Of a stretch of 64,000 nt of DNA, positions 26,040-39,100 are shown one piece after another. Positions within the stretch are counted from its first letter, which is position 1, and each line of letters begins with the position of its first letter. Both the position numbers and the translations under genes were made by a program. A model generated the notes under the pieces. That model ran no database searches. It saw nothing but the letters and a program-made list of their open reading frames with translations, and was not told where the DNA came from. Origin of the DNA: Haliotis asinina (Eukaryota > Mollusca > Gastropoda > Lepetellida > Haliotidae); the NCBI RefSeq assembly GCF_037392515.1, contig NC_090283.1, forward strand, positions 15,685,501 through 15,749,500, read 5' to 3'.

Positions 26040-26945
26040 TAATACATTCCAAAAACTTTACAGAGTCAATAAAGTTTGTTACATGTGCATGTAAATCGAA
26101 ACCATTTACCTATTCAGCAGCTCTAAACAGCATGTGTAAGCTGGACCACAGTCTCAGGAGGTAGGCTTCCTGGTCACAGTTAACGTATATGTATTTTGTG
26201 GTATTATAATGTTGTGTGATTTGACTCTTATGTATAGAATATTTGGAATGAAACGTTTCTTACTACAGGTGTAGATAATCTTCTTGACGAAAATAATTAT
26301 CGCATTTAGTGCATAGCTATGTTTTCCTTTTATCTCAAACATTACCTGGGAATTTGTGAAACTCAGTTCTGCATCTACAGTTCTGAGCCATATGTTCATT
26401 TCAAGCCATGTGTTTTCCACCTCGTCACACTCCCAGTAGATATGGTAGACTGTTCGTCATAATCGTTACAAAAGGTACATTTAGGGCTACCCACATAGTT
26501 TATTTTGTAGAGGGAATGTCTGGCTGGCAATATTCCGGGAATAATTCTGTACTGCAACCATCTTAATTCAGTACTTTGAGTACATTTATTTGCGATCAAG
26601 TTGACACGTTTCCAGTCAAGATCCGAGTAGTGCGAACCAGTGACATGTACCCACTTATCATAGGGACTTTAACAAAGCGTGAATCAGTTAATATGTCATA
26701 TACTTTCTGATGTCCCAGGCGATTGTTTGTGCATTTCATTATAAACGGATACACAGGATTACCTTGTTAGTTTACATCTGGCTAAAGTAATACCTATTGA
26801 ATTTGTGTAGCATACAACCGCTCGTTTAACGCCCTCATAAAATCTGTCGGTTTCATTTGATAAATCGTTTACGAATATTGCACGTTGTTTTTCCCAGCCT
26901 CTATAAGAAACAGAACAGCGCTTGGGCAACCAGAAGACGACATGT
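26040..26945 (-). mobile_element. Decayed 3' end of a non-LTR retrotransposon (LINE ORF2 C-terminus)
   Basis: Read on the - strand, segments in changing frames give FYEGVKRAVVCYTNSIG, then MKCTNNRLGHQKVYDILTD, then DKWVHVTGSHYSDLDWKRVN, ELRWLQYRIIPGILPARHSL, KCTFCN, WECDEVENTWLEMNIW and SYALNAIIIFVKKIIYTCSK. This is the zinc-binding C-terminal part of many LINE ORF2 proteins (zf-RVT type, CxxC then a WECDEV segment). At least two frame changes are needed to read it and no reverse transcriptase core is present, so this is a 5'-truncated old copy. The 3' boundary near 26040 is a guess; what follows may be its 3' UTR. Clade is not assignable by eye. Confidence 0.75.
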
Positions 26946-26969
26946 ACGTGTGAGGTAAGATAAGTATGT

Positions 26970-27110
26970 GCGTGCGTGCGTGAGTTGGGTTTTATGCCGC
27001 TTTTAGCAATATTCCAGCAACATTACGGCGGGGGCTTCACACACTGCACCCTGGCCGGGAATCGAACCAGAGTCTTCGGCGTGACGAAGGAACGCTTAAA
27101 CTACTATGAA
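26970..27110 (-). mobile_element. SINE family A (tRNA-headed)
   Basis: gcgtgagttgggttttatgc, tttagcaatattccagcaac, ccgggaatcgaaccagagtc and cggcgtgacgaaggaacgct, in reverse orientation. Confidence 0.9.
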
Positions 27111-27687
27111 AATCAATTTACATATCATTATAGAATGTCTTTGAAGTAAGCAGGGATGTCAGTTTTGGAAGAAATTGCTAATATTTCTGAGAATTTGCAA
27201 AAACTGTTCGTCCCCAAGGTATTGGTATCCATTAATATAATACTGCTACTCTTCAGAGTTCAAAGATAAACCAGTTTGGACAGTTTAATCAAATTGCCAA
27301 CTTAGTAACAATGATAGGAGTCAGATGTGTGGAACTGGTTCCTCTCGATGTGACCTCAACGTCCACGCGGACTCCACATAAACACGTGATCAAGACTACA
27401 CAGACGTTAGACACCGTCCCTGTGGTAGCCGAAGACATCTGTTGGAGACGTTCAGCCAACGACATATCCTGACGGCAGAAGAGCAACGTCGAAAGAGGTT
27501 GAGTCAATGTTGGATATGAGAAACGCCACTCAAGACGTGTTCTCGTCACGCTTGAGGATAGAAAATTATTGTGGAGAAGCATTCTCGTCACTCTTAAGAC
27601 AGAAATGTCAGTGGAGAAAACATTTTCGTCACATATGCCTCCCGTTATATGCGTCACGAAGGATGCCCTTGTCGATTACCAATACTG
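27111..27687. other. No gene recognised
   Basis: Open frames on both strands (27289-27657 and 27507-27749) overlap. Neither shows a known domain. Confidence 0.45.
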
Positions 27688-27845
27688 TAAGTGATTTGGG
27701 TTTTACGCCGATTTTAACAATACTCTTCAGGCAATATTACGGCGGGTGACACTACACATAGGCTTCACACATTGTATCCATGTGTGGAATCGAATCCCGA
27801 CCTTGGTCGTGCTGATCGAACACTTAATCCACTGTCCCATCTACC
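27688..27845 (-). mobile_element. SINE family A (tRNA-headed)
   Basis: gtgatttgggttttacgccg, gcaatattacggcgggtgac, gtgtggaatcgaatcccgac and gatcgaacacttaatccact. Confidence 0.88.
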
Positions 27846-28011
27846 AGTAGAACATACTGGGATGCTGAGATGGCAACTTTGCTGGCCATCCAGCTCATTC
27901 TTCCTCAAATATTACATCGGATGTCAGTCATGGGTGTCTGTAGCACCACGCATCACGTGAAGTCAGGTCTGTATCAAGTGGACAGTGAAGCTGCTGAGGG
28001 TTTGAACTTGC

Positions 28012-28160
28012 CTATGAGTGAGTGAATATGGTTTTACGCCGCATTTGGCAATATTGCAATAATATCGGAATACGCCTGAAATTGTCTTATGTACTTATGT
28101 GGGGAATCGAACCCGGGTTTTCAACCTGGCGAGCGTGACAAACCACTAGGATACTTCATC
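28012..28160 (-). mobile_element. SINE family A (tRNA-headed)
   Basis: tatgagtgagtgaatatggt, tttacgccgcatttggcaat, gtggggaatcgaacccgggt and acaaaccactaggatacttc. Confidence 0.9.
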
Positions 28161-28997
28161 ATCCCTGTACTTACCTATTGTCCTCCCATATGACAAGATT
28201 CATTTACAGATGACAGGAGCGCTAGTGGAATTCATGTACTGGTATGCCCATAAGAGTTACTTCCCTTGATACATGTCTATTTTATAGTGCCTCGTACCGA
28301 AATAGATTCAGTTTTGTTTCGTCATGGCTGAAGATATACAAAACAGTTACTTCCATCAGTCGGTTTCATTATTCACATATGTGCACGTAGCACGTAGCAT
28401 ACAAGTATCCACAATGATGAAGTTATACGAGGGTGTAAGGTATAATTTACCTGCTGTACAGGTGTACATTCTGTAGGTATTTGATCATTCCCTGTGGTAT
28501 GTCACCTGTGTGTAGGTAGATAGTATATCTGTTACACTTTGATCAGTCGTGTCCCTGTGGTATGAAATATATAGTCTGTAGGATCATAGTACAGCTGTGC
28601 ATGCCCAGTATGCTCCCGTTACACAGTCGGCCGTTTTCAGCTGTTTTGACTTGGTTGATGACCCAACGATGATGAATGGCATTTGATCCGTGAATAATAT
28701 GTACCGCATGACTGAGTTTTCGTTTACAGACTAAAACGATTGTCTGCAGCATTTCTGGGTGATCTCGGGAGAGTGAGTACGGCTGAGCTGATCGAGGCCG
28801 GAACGCCCTTGCAACCATTCCACACAGAAATATGATTTCGCGAAGATTTATCATTTACCATTCATCATCAGGTCGTACCATTGATGGATCCTGCTTAGCG
28901 ACATATAAAATAATATGCCATATGAGGCCAGTATATAAGCTGAGGAAGATATCTGCCGAACCATTCGTCAGGTGTGTGGGGAGGGGTGGGTTACCTG
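28161..28997. other. No gene recognised
   Basis: A phrase like 'ttgatcattccctgtggtat' occurs twice (28480-28560), suggesting a small decayed duplication. Confidence 0.4.
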
Positions 28998-29092
28998 AAA
29001 TGTTCTTCACTTACTTTACCGTGTCGGGATCGAACTCGGGACTCGGGTGTGACGAGCGAGCGCTTTAACTCCTAGGTTACCCTACCCCACCG
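28998..29092 (-). mobile_element. SINE family A, tRNA-like head only
   Basis: gtgtcgggatcgaactcggg and gcgctttaactcctaggtta, then ccctacccc. The body and tail are missing. It faces the next copy head to head, 45 bases apart. Confidence 0.82.
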
Positions 29093-29134
29093 ACTCAAAC
29101 GACAATTTGTAGGTACAATTTTTTCGAAAAATAG

Positions 29135-29275
29135 TAGGGGCGGCGGGGTAGCCTAGTGGTTAAAGTGTTCGCTCGTTACGCCGAAGTTCGATTCCCTACA
29201 TGAGTAGAATGTCTGAAGCCCATTTCTGGTGTCCCTCGCCGTGATATTGCTGGAATTTTCCTGAAAGAGGCGTAT
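29135..29275 (+). mobile_element. SINE family A (tRNA-headed)
   Basis: ggcggggtagcctagtggtt, cgctcgttacgccgaagttc (several bases lost before box B), gattccctacatgagtagaa, then gtgatattgctggaattttc. Confidence 0.9.
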
Positions 29276-30704
29276 CTCTTAATGTTCTAGAAATGCCACC
29301 AATACTGATCTAATTACAAATGAAAAATGTTCCGATTAAGAATTTGTAGTGAACATACTGGCATGGTCTTTAACAGCAGTTGTCACCGGCAGTCGTGTGG
29401 GTGTCCTGTTTTGTTTGTTTTTTTTTAAGTATATATGTATTGACTTACAGCAATATTGTCTCACGTTGAAGGTTAAGAAGGTCAGGCAACATACACTATT
29501 CATGAAACATTTAGACTCACTTAAGTCAACTGTTTTTCACTAGATTTCGGCCAACATTCCATGGTTATTAAAGGTACTGTTTACACATCAACTGCTCAAT
29601 TGTAAAACAAATTCGTAACGTTGAAAACGTTGTTATCACTTTGATAGCTCATTGCACTCAGGGAAAATTGACGAATTTTTAACAAAGCGTTATAGCAAAA
29701 CTTTACACCACCAATCTGATAATGATCCCCATACAATTCTTCTCTAACCTTTGCAGTTACAGTTGCCCTAAGTTAGATGAGAAATTCACATTATTATATT
29801 CATGACATCCTGGAACTTGTTTTCGATTTCATGAATAAGGGTAATTTTGTTCTGGAATTTCTGAGCGTGCAATTCTCAACCAAAGTTTACACCAGTCCTA
29901 ACCTGTTCAAATTGGCTCTGTTAGCTTCTTACCTTAAATCTGTCTGTCCAATTTCCGTTAAGGCAAAAAAATACAAAGCCGAAAATATTGTCTTCAACAA
30001 CGACGACCATTTTAAAGGAACTCCGCTCTGATGGAATCGATGTTAAGCGGTTTACGATGAACGAATTCATAACCCTGCCCCAGTGTTGCCATGTTTGTTG
30101 TTAGTGGAAACAAACGAGGGGACCCGATTGGCGGTATGTTGTGCGAGAAAGCAGCCGAATGGACCCGATGTTTAGGTTTTAGCCTTGGGGTTCCAGGTGA
30201 TTAATGATTCTATTCCTATGCTTATCCTGGTTCAGCACCACGAGAAGTGTTTCAGCTTGCTAATCCGTCACTGTCAATCTATTCACGGCACAATGTATGA
30301 CATGTCACGATGACTTCCATTGATCTGCACGTGTCATTTCCTGACATTGCTGTAGTGAAAGAAAATAAACCTATAACCGTAACATGAAAAGACGCCTGCA
30401 CACATTATCCTGATTAATGGAAGGTGCGCACCGATAAAAGAAGTTCAAATAAGAACCTTCTATGGTATCATATTGTTAATCAAAAAATGTTTCGAAGTCA
30501 TGGAAATGTAAACATAAAACGTCAAATTTGGCTGGCTTCGAGTATGGTTTGGCCGTAAAAACTGAAATCGGCATTGAATGCATGTTATCATTTAGGACAC
30601 TGGGTGTTCGCGTGGGAAGGGCATACCGACCGCACCTATCGCTCCAAATTTGATGTGAGAAGAAAGTTGGGGTTTTTTATTGACGCCAGACAAGAAAACT
30701 CCTG
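29276..30704. other. No gene recognised
   Basis: AT-rich unique sequence. The 84-codon open frame at 29777-30031 has no family resemblance. Confidence 0.5.
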
Positions 30705-30855
30705 ACTTGAGTGAGTGACTTTATTTTTTTGCCACTTATAGCACTTTTCCAGCAATAACGCAGCGGAGGACGTGGGCTTCATCTTGTATACCCAAATGTG
30801 GAATCGAACATTGGCGGGTAAGCGGTTTAACCACAAGGCTACCTCACCATGAACA
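30705..30855 (-). mobile_element. SINE family A (tRNA-headed)
   Basis: ttgagtgagtgactttattt, cttttccagcaataacgcag, atgtggaatcgaacattggc and cggtttaaccacaaggctac. Confidence 0.88.
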
Positions 30856-31265
30856 GTCCAGTCCAGTCTTAAAAAACACATTTTATCTTTATCTTTACCT
30901 TTAAACATGCTATCAAATCTGATTTGGTGTGTACAAGTGCAGATACAACTTCGCGGATGTTAGTATTTTATGCTCTTACGAAATACAGTTGTTCTATTTG
31001 GTTTCAAAAAGTGTCTCCTGCCACGCATACGCCCAATTAACGGGAATATAATGAAACTGAAAGTCAGTATACATGTATATTTCTCCGAGAAAAAACCTCT
31101 AGTCAGTATTTTGATTTTTTGTGTGTTTTATTCCTGAAGAGAGTTGAAGTTATGGTTTGTAACAGTATGGGAGAAAATTGTTACCCATAAATTTTCGCTG
31201 TCCGGATGATTGTCTCATACTTTTAACGGACCGTCGAAATAACATGCTGACGCACAGATTCGGGC

Positions 31266-31384
31266 CAGTTATATTCGGACACTTGGCTTTATTACAACAG
31301 ACTTACATATCTACTTATATATGCACCACTAAATTAACTAAATGTAAGTCTATTTATTTCGTCAAGTGTCCGAATATAACTCTG
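31266..31384. repeat. Hairpin with 19-bp perfect arms
   Basis: agttatattcggacacttg at 31267 pairs with caagtgtccgaatataact near 31364. A second pair (agacttaca and tgtaagtct) lies inside, making a long interrupted hairpin. Probably a MITE remnant. Confidence 0.8.
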
Positions 31385-31743
31385 AGCATTTGATATCTTT
31401 GTGTCTAAAGAAACGCCTGTAAAATATATCTCATAGAGAAACATGTCCCTTTCTCACAAACCACCATTTTGAACCTGTTTTGTCATGTGTTGTTCACGTG
31501 AGGACAACAAACTGTAGCTTGAGTTCCCACATCCATGAAATGATTACATGTCAGTTTCTCTTATCTTTGACTTTGAAGGAGTTTGAACACTGCAGTAACC
31601 TTTTGTTAGTTTATTTTCTATCCGTTTGCTAAACGCCACACAGTATTATTCCAGATACATGACGGACGGCCTGATACACATCGAAAATGTTCGTATTGTG
31701 TCTCATATCCTGCTGAACATACAATTCATGATGTTTTTACCAA

Positions 31744-32015
31744 TGAGTGAGTGAGTGAGTTTAGTTTTACACCGCACTCAGCAATATTCCAGCTATATGG
31801 TAGAGGTCTGTAAATAATCGAGTCTGGACCAGACAATCCAGTGATCAACAACATAAGCATCGATCTGCGCATTAACGAGCCGATGCCATGTTTCAACCAA
31901 GTCAGCGAGCCTGACCAACCGATCCCGTTAGTCGCCTCTTACGACAAGCATTGTCGCCTCTTATGGCAAGCGTGGGTTGCTGAAGGCCTATTCTACCCCG
32001 GGACCTTCACGGGTC
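31744..32015 (-). mobile_element. SINE family B, full-length, with near-perfect target duplication
   Basis: Reads from (gtga)n and ttttacaccgcactcagcaa to ttctaccccgggaccttcac and gggtca. Flanked by ttttaccaatga and ttttcaccaatga. This copy defines the full family of about 270 bases. Confidence 0.92.
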
Positions 32016-32274
32016 ATTTTCACCAATGACGCAATATAGCCATTATATCGACCCAAGTGTGTACGAAGTGTTACTTTGTAATAGATCAATCAGATCGTAC
32101 CACAATAATGACTGTAGCATGCATAAGCGCTGTTATTTATTACCTAATGTCAGACTACCTGTCACCCGAGATGATATGTCACATATCAATCCATTATAAC
32201 ACGTTGCTCTCACTTCTCGCGTTATCTGGGCAGCGTTCTCGGACGACTACAATTTAGGAGTATCAGCTGGTGTG

Positions 32275-32475
32275 ATCGAACTATATTCCTTTGTAAGAGG
32301 AGCACGGTCTTAGGGAATCTGTGGCGTTCTGGTAAGAAAGTGTCTTTTTTGTTCAGTCACTCTGCATTTGAGCTGTGATCAATAACGATGAGAACAGTAG
32401 GGCCCTGAAAGTTTGTGGCGGTTGGGTAAGCATGTGTCTTCTTATCAGATATTCTGCTTTTGAACTATATATTCT
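32275..32475. repeat. Diverged tandem duplication, about 100-bp unit
   Basis: 'ctgtggcgttctggtaagaa' with agtgtctt and cactctgcatttgagctgtg is followed about 100 bases on by ttgtggcggttgggtaagca, tgtgtctt and attctgcttttgaactat. Two copies, much diverged. Confidence 0.55.
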
Positions 32476-33402
32476 AAATTGTAACAGTATATTCCATGTA
32501 TGTCGTTCTTAGCGTATTTGTGCTTTCAAAAGGTACGTACTCGTCTACGTCACACGATTGTCGTACAGTGCGTATTCTCAGCTATTGTGGTTTGGAGTCA
32601 TCTACGTACAAGTAATATATATTAAAAGGCAAATATCAGTATTTCTTGTCAGTTGCAAAGCATGTATCAAATGATGAATTGAGACAATCCGTACTTGCCT
32701 GAGGCAAGACTTTTCCTGAAAGACGAAGGGCCAATACATAATCCAGATCGTAGGAGTGCGTGTTAATGCATTATCATAACACATAAAAATGCTGCTTTGA
32801 ATGTGTGTAATGTTCACAGGATTAGAGCAAATATATTTAAGAACACCTGTATTATTTAAGGTGTCAAGGTTTTGAGTAATCAGTAGATAAACTAAGTGGC
32901 GAAAGAAAGTAATCCGAGTTTAGTATTGGATTTGCCGTGAATTGAAACTGAACGATCAGTTGGTAAATCGTACTGTCAGTTATAACACCTCTTAATTCTG
33001 CAATACTTTAAAATGTACGACGTCTCTTGGAAATTTCGAACAAAAAATAAATTGATTCAATGACAAGACCAGGAATTTATTTTGCTTCCATATATGAACC
33101 TTGCCGTGTTAAATGTGTGCCGAAGAAAACATTTTGTTTTGTATTTTCAATGACAGAATGTCTCGGTAGTACGATTTGTCTGATGTTAACCTCCTGTGCA
33201 GACAGCCGGGTCATAGATATTGAGTTGTTTGAAAAATACGGAACAATATAACAAGGTGTTTGTAAGTGTATCGGGGGCCATATGCACACTTGTTTCAATT
33301 TCACAACTATTTTCTCCATTTCCACCAAATGGTAATATAGAACTGTATGAGCCATACCTGACCTGTTGGTATATATTTTGTTGCTGTGTTGCACGCGCGC
33401 AC

Positions 33403-33404
<2 letters not shown>
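32476..33404. other. No gene recognised
   Basis: AT-rich unique sequence with short chance open frames. Confidence 0.5.
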
Positions 33405-33471
<67 letters not shown>

Positions 33472-33512
33472 TGTTTTTTTCATTGTTTTTTTTCTTTTTT
33501 TTTGTGTGTGTG
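33405..33512. repeat. (GT)n-(GA)n-(GT)n microsatellite with T-rich end
   Basis: gtgtgt, then gagaga, then a longer gtgtgt run, then T-rich bases with a short gtgtgtg. The histidine/threonine-rich open frame on the - strand is a by-product. Confidence 0.95.
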
Positions 33513-33795
33513 CTGACCTTAGTGTATGTGACAATACGACCTATCCCTAAATCTACAAATGCAATAATTAAAAGAGAAGGGGCATCTATACACAGAAGTA
33601 TTAACCTCTTGTGATGGAATGAATAAAGATATGGCACTGACCGTTTCGATAATCACAACGAACTCTTCTAACTCTTTCATTTTCAATTAATCATTACAAT
33701 CTCAAACACACAAACAACAACATATCTAGAAAATGCAAAATAAAACACAAATTTATGTACAGATACATTACATGCTTCGTGTATTTTTCCTCAAA

Positions 33796-33919
33796 CTGGA
33801 GCCACCTCCCACTATAACAATTACAATCATATTGCAACATAAATGACAAGGGTTAGCTGTTGTTTTATGACAAATCTTTGACTAACTAATTAGGGCATTT
33901 GACAGATGGGTGGCTCCAG
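33796..33919. repeat. Short terminal inverted repeats, possible MITE
   Basis: ctggagccacc at 33796 and its inverse ggtggctccag ending at 33919 bound an AT-rich 124-base stretch. The interior is not clearly palindromic. Confidence 0.45.
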
Positions 33920-34112
33920 AACAATTACGTTCATTTGATGGAGGTCCAATCTTACTAGACCTCTATGTGAAAATACTATAAATAATATGATTGAAAGTCT
34001 GTAAAGCATAACTACAGACAACCATTAATGGAATGGGCCAGCGGAAAGGCTGTCGTTTATATTAATCATGCCGTTAACTCCTGTTGTCATGCATATGTAG
34101 ATGTTCTGTGTA

Positions 34113-34146
34113 GGTCAGTAGTAGCAGTAGCAGTAGCAGTAGCAGT

Positions 34147-34216
<70 letters not shown>

Positions 34217-34217
34217 A
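34113..34217. repeat. (GTAGCA)n/(GCA)n/(GTA)n trinucleotide repeat
   Basis: A pure trinucleotide tract moving from gtagca to gca to gta units. The Val/Ala-rich open frame is an artefact. Confidence 0.97.
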
Positions 34218-36156
34218 AATAATATTCATTCATGTGTCCGCAAGAGCATGCTGTATTTTCAGAAATGCATCATTCACGTTGATAGGTGTTTAGGTCACTG
34301 TCACCAAGTGAAGTCATGGGCGGGATTATTTAATCTGATAAACATTCCTACGGAATTTACAAAATTGGTAGGTTTTTGTATTATAATACTCGTGCTGTTG
34401 AAAGTCTCTGCAATAACAACGTCATCAGGTAAATGTTATCTGGGCGTTCAGTACCTGCTAAAGAAGCATTACATACAGACTAGGGTCATTCATACTATAA
34501 GTAATTCAGGTTAATACGCACATAGCAATTATATAGTATTCAGATACCAGTTATATTGGAATAAATCACTTTGATAGCTGACAAGGTGTTGGAAAGATTA
34601 CTGATAAATATGCCTGTGACAGTGAGTAAAGGAATATGGTAGTACTAGTATCTTTTATGATTTTGTTACACATCAATCTTCAAGTGCGTGACTCGCATTT
34701 CTACACGGAGGACAATGTAATTAAAACAAACTGAGAACGCTGTTGGTAAACCTCAACATGTGCTGCAGCAACAGCAGCAAAATATGTCGTATTGACAGCT
34801 ACTGACAATTTTGAAAAGCAAAGTCAATAGTTCCTTCATACGGGTGTAAGAGTGATGACAGAAAGCAGTTCAGGTCGTGTTTTATATACATATTGTATAC
34901 AAAGTCATTTTTACAGCTTTTAGTCAAGTAGCAGGTGCTATACTTTTACATATAATGTTACTGTACTCCCAACCATAATGCACGTATATGGCCACTTGGA
35001 CGACAATTTTGACAATTTTGACAATTTTGCTTTGGCAATGTTTCTTTGGCACGTGAGTGTATAATAATAAAGGTGACTGCTGACCCGAACGTATTACCAG
35101 CCCGTTACACTTCTTATTGGTTGAGGGAAGTTATTCGCCTGGTTTGAATTCCAAATTAAACAGTTACCTGGAATTAAACACCTCGCTGCTTGATACTCGT
35201 AGCATGACTATTTGAAATATGGTAAGCCAGTATAGTGATCAAATACATACGTAAAGCCACAGCTGTTTAAATACTGTTCTGTGTAATACCCATACGTTAT
35301 AATTGCCTAGATTAATGCAGTTCTCTATTTTGAAGAGGAGAAGGACATGCGATAATAACCTATAGGGGGAAGATGCTCGAGATTTTGATACTACCTATTG
35401 CGTTATATGGCAGCGAAACACTGTAACATACTGTAAATATTGAAATATTTCATCTAAAGAATCTTAGGTTTTGCCAAAATTATAAACCCTTAACTTCACG
35501 GTTTCTGGTAAATTGCGTGGTTTCACTGTGAACACTACAATCGGTAAAATGATGATCACATTTTTGTAAATTTTGAAGCCTACAGAAAGTTTTAACTACA
35601 GTTTACCTTAGATGATTATATTTTACTTGAAAGGATATTTCAAGATTTATAAAAAAAAATTAATAACGCTATAAGAAGATGAACGCACTAATATATTTAC
35701 TGTTACAACGCGATCATAACAATCTATTAGTTTTATTATGACTTTATTGTACCGCTCCTATAACACCTATGATAGTTTGTTGGAATACAATATTGAATCG
35801 AACTGAACTGGTACTTATAAAATCAAATGAGCTGAAAATATTTGATATCAAAAGATCACCTGCTCTGAAAAGCCGATTTAGAAATGACCAGTGTTCAATA
35901 TCAGTTGTTCTGATATCTTAACACCAAAACAGCAAGGGTATCATAAACCGAAACAAACGACTAAAAATTAAATGTGTGCAGTACATGCAAACGTCTTCCT
36001 TTCATCCCTAATCCCGGTGCCGGAAGTATTGTGTTGAGATTGCTCAAGGGAGCAGACGTTCTCACAAACCAGTGTAGTCTCTTAATGTCTTAATAGTCAA
36101 GTAATTTCTTTCAACATCGTGACAATTGTTACTTGTCTGTCAACAGGTGCGCCGGT
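34218..36156. other. Upstream region of the astacin gene
   Basis: AT-rich with no coding segment. A 5' UTR exon border may exist at 36147 (ctgtcaacag|gtgcgccggt), ten bases before the start codon, so the promoter could lie well upstream. Confidence 0.4.
35005..35032. repeat. Three copies of a 10-bp unit
   Basis: gacaattttg repeated three times in tandem. Confidence 0.8.
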
Positions 36157-39100
36157 ATGACCTTTCCACGCTGTTCTGTGCTGGTGCTCCAACTCTGCTG
36201 TCTTGGTGCCGTTGTGTCGGTGAGGAACGTCAATTAACAGTGTCAATTATTTTAAACATTATGACGTTTTTACGATACATATTTCATAGGATACATGTTA
36301 CTGTACAAGTTGGTTTGCTACATATTTGCCTTCTGTGGTATCATCAATTTATTAATCATTGTTAACGTATTAAAGCTGAATATTGTATATTCTAGAGTAG
36401 AATTTTGTGAACAAAATCATAGGTTTTGAAAATTCCCTGGGAATGTAAGTATTGTATGTGTTGTAACATCATAAACCGATATTTGTCTCCTCGTGAATCG
36501 TTTAAGATATTTAATGAGTGGAAACAAATTCACAAATCATTTTACAACCGATAAGATTAAATGAAGGTCGATTACATATTTGCACTTTGTTGAAGAATTG
36601 TACATATCTTTAATGTGCATACTTTAAACGTTAACTTTTTCCCGTTAACCTCTAAACAGCCTCATCATTGTTTAACTGTGACAATGCACCTAATATTACA
36701 CCGAAATTGCACATATATTCTTTTGGATACAAAGTTCAACACCATCTTCATTTCCAGTTTCAGAGTCAAGATGGCCTATCACTTCAAACACCCATCGGCA
36801 GACTTGAAATATCCCCGGAAGGAGTGAAAATCAACAAGCCACAAACTCCCACCCCAACTGGTCCGGGGTCCAGTTCCAGAAGCCAGGAACCAGTCTATTA
36901 CATCCAGAGAGATGGGAATACGATGATGAGACGTGGGACACAAACCTCCAGACTCTCGTCCCCTGTACCAGGAGGCAATGCCAGGGACAATGTCATTGAG
37001 ACCAATGCACTCCTCCAGCACATGCCTTCGGGTGTGAGTCTTGGGGAAATTAGTCCAGAAATGACTGAAACTCAATATCAAGCTGCCTATCCTCACAACC
37101 CAGTGGTTGCCGAGTCCCCCAAGGTCTTCCACAGTCCCAGGCCCGAATTGTCAGTAGACCAGGTCATCAAGAGCGTCAACCCCAATCAAAGTAAGTAGTT
37201 CAGGAATAAAAGCCCTTGTTTCTTATGACTTGGTAAATAAAACATGCAGCGATAGTGTTGACTTTAATATTTATTGTCATGCATCAGATATGAAGCTTCT
37301 GTTTTAGATAAAACGATCATCAGATCAGACTTACCTGTGGTACAGGACATCAAGCTCACCTTCAGTAACAGAAGCATGTGACAGAGGAATTATATATTAT
37401 TCAGGAATTCGGATAAAAGTGAATTCAAATTATAATGTTTAAGTATCTCTGATGTTTAATCTGCTGTTGTGTTTCCCTAAGAACAGCTTGTCTTGCTTAA
37501 CCTGATCACGTGACTCCCGATGTACCGTGTCACAACTGGTTAGGTCTATCATTGTGAAACGGTGCACATTTGCCAGCTGATTGTCGAGAATGCTCACCAA
37601 TGTCCTAACCTTCTTTTAGAAAGAAGCTACATATAATGTAATGTGTGCGATTCGGGTTGAAATGAATCAATGTATGCATGTTTCGGACTAGCTCCGCGTT
37701 AATAACATTCTCTGCTACCCTATTCAAAGAAGTTAACTCGATCCTGCGGTTGTGACATTTGACTTCCCGTGTTATGCATATGTAGAGTAGCTCAGGTCAA
37801 GCTTAACTCAGCTTGTTCTCAGTTCTGTGTGAGTGGTTAAATAAATATCAAATAGAGCATATTCCACCACCAAATCTGTATAAAAAATGATAATGTTTGG
37901 CGGGAACTCTCAAGAAATGAGTTTTACGCAAGTCAGTACTACTCCACAATAGCACGTACTCTTAAACTCTTGAAACAGCGCTGAATCGTACAGTGTGAAC
38001 TGGGTTTTTTTCGCCATAATTTGCCCAAACTCCCGGTCAGCAGCATGTTGAAAGTCCAAGACTAGCTACACGTTCGGCACCTTTGAGCACCTCCGTGGTT
38101 AGGACGCCCACCCTGAGAGCAGATGATCGCCGGTTCGATCCCAGGCCTCGCCATACCAAAATACGCTAAAATACGGTACTTATTGTTTTCTTGCCTGGCG
38201 CTCGGCGTCAGTGGATAAAACACGGACTAGCCGGTTCGGAGTCAGTATAGTGTGTATGTGCGGATATTCTTGTTTAACTGCGACATGGTATGTAAGTAAG
38301 GTTGGACTATTGGACACACGCATGCACGTCGTGAATATTCTTATGTACAACGTTAAACCACGCCTCACCTCACCTCACCTCACCTCACCTCACCTCACCT
38401 CACCTCACCTCACCTCACCTCACCTCACCTCACCTCACCTCACCTCACATCACCTCACATCACATCACATCACATCACATCACATCACCTCACCTCACAT
38501 CACCGCACATCACCCGGGGCTTTCCTCATACATAAAGTTCACATACCTTGATATACCATTACAATTCACCACCATCATGTCTCCGACCCGTGGAGGTCCC
38601 GGGGTAGAATAGGCCTTCAAAGTAACCCATGCTTGCCATAAAAAGCGACTGTGCTTGTCGTAAGAGGTGACTCAAGGGATGCTCAGGCTCGCTGATTGGT
38701 TGACTCGTCATCGGTTCCCAGTTGCGCAGATCGATGCTCGTGCTGTTGATCACTGGATTGTCTGGTCCAGACTTGATTATTTACCGACCGCCGCCAAACT
38801 AAACTCACTCACTCACTCCTCATGTCTCCCTAATGAAGACTTAGTCATTATCAAGGTATGACCTTTATTCAGTTTGGTTGCTATGGTAACTGTTCACTGC
38901 CTTCTCCTCCTCAGATCCACATCAGCTCCATTATGCCTCCAACAGCAGCGAGATCCTGATGGAACTAGACATGAGAATGTCGTACGCTCAATACATGCAC
39001 TACTACGAGAACCGAAGGTAAGAGTTGTCTCCCCTCACTAGTGGCATTTATGCTCACTGAATTTGTGATAACAGTGAGTGAGTGAGTGAGTTTAGTTTTA

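Noticed and set aside
33077-33637. Long - strand open frame with His/Thr and Ser/Leu runs
   Set aside because: It is a translation of a dinucleotide microsatellite, with no conserved flanks.
36668-36757. Upstream ATG in the second astacin exon as the protein start
   Set aside because: A separate exon at 36157-36219 gives a proper signal peptide and joins in phase at 36758.
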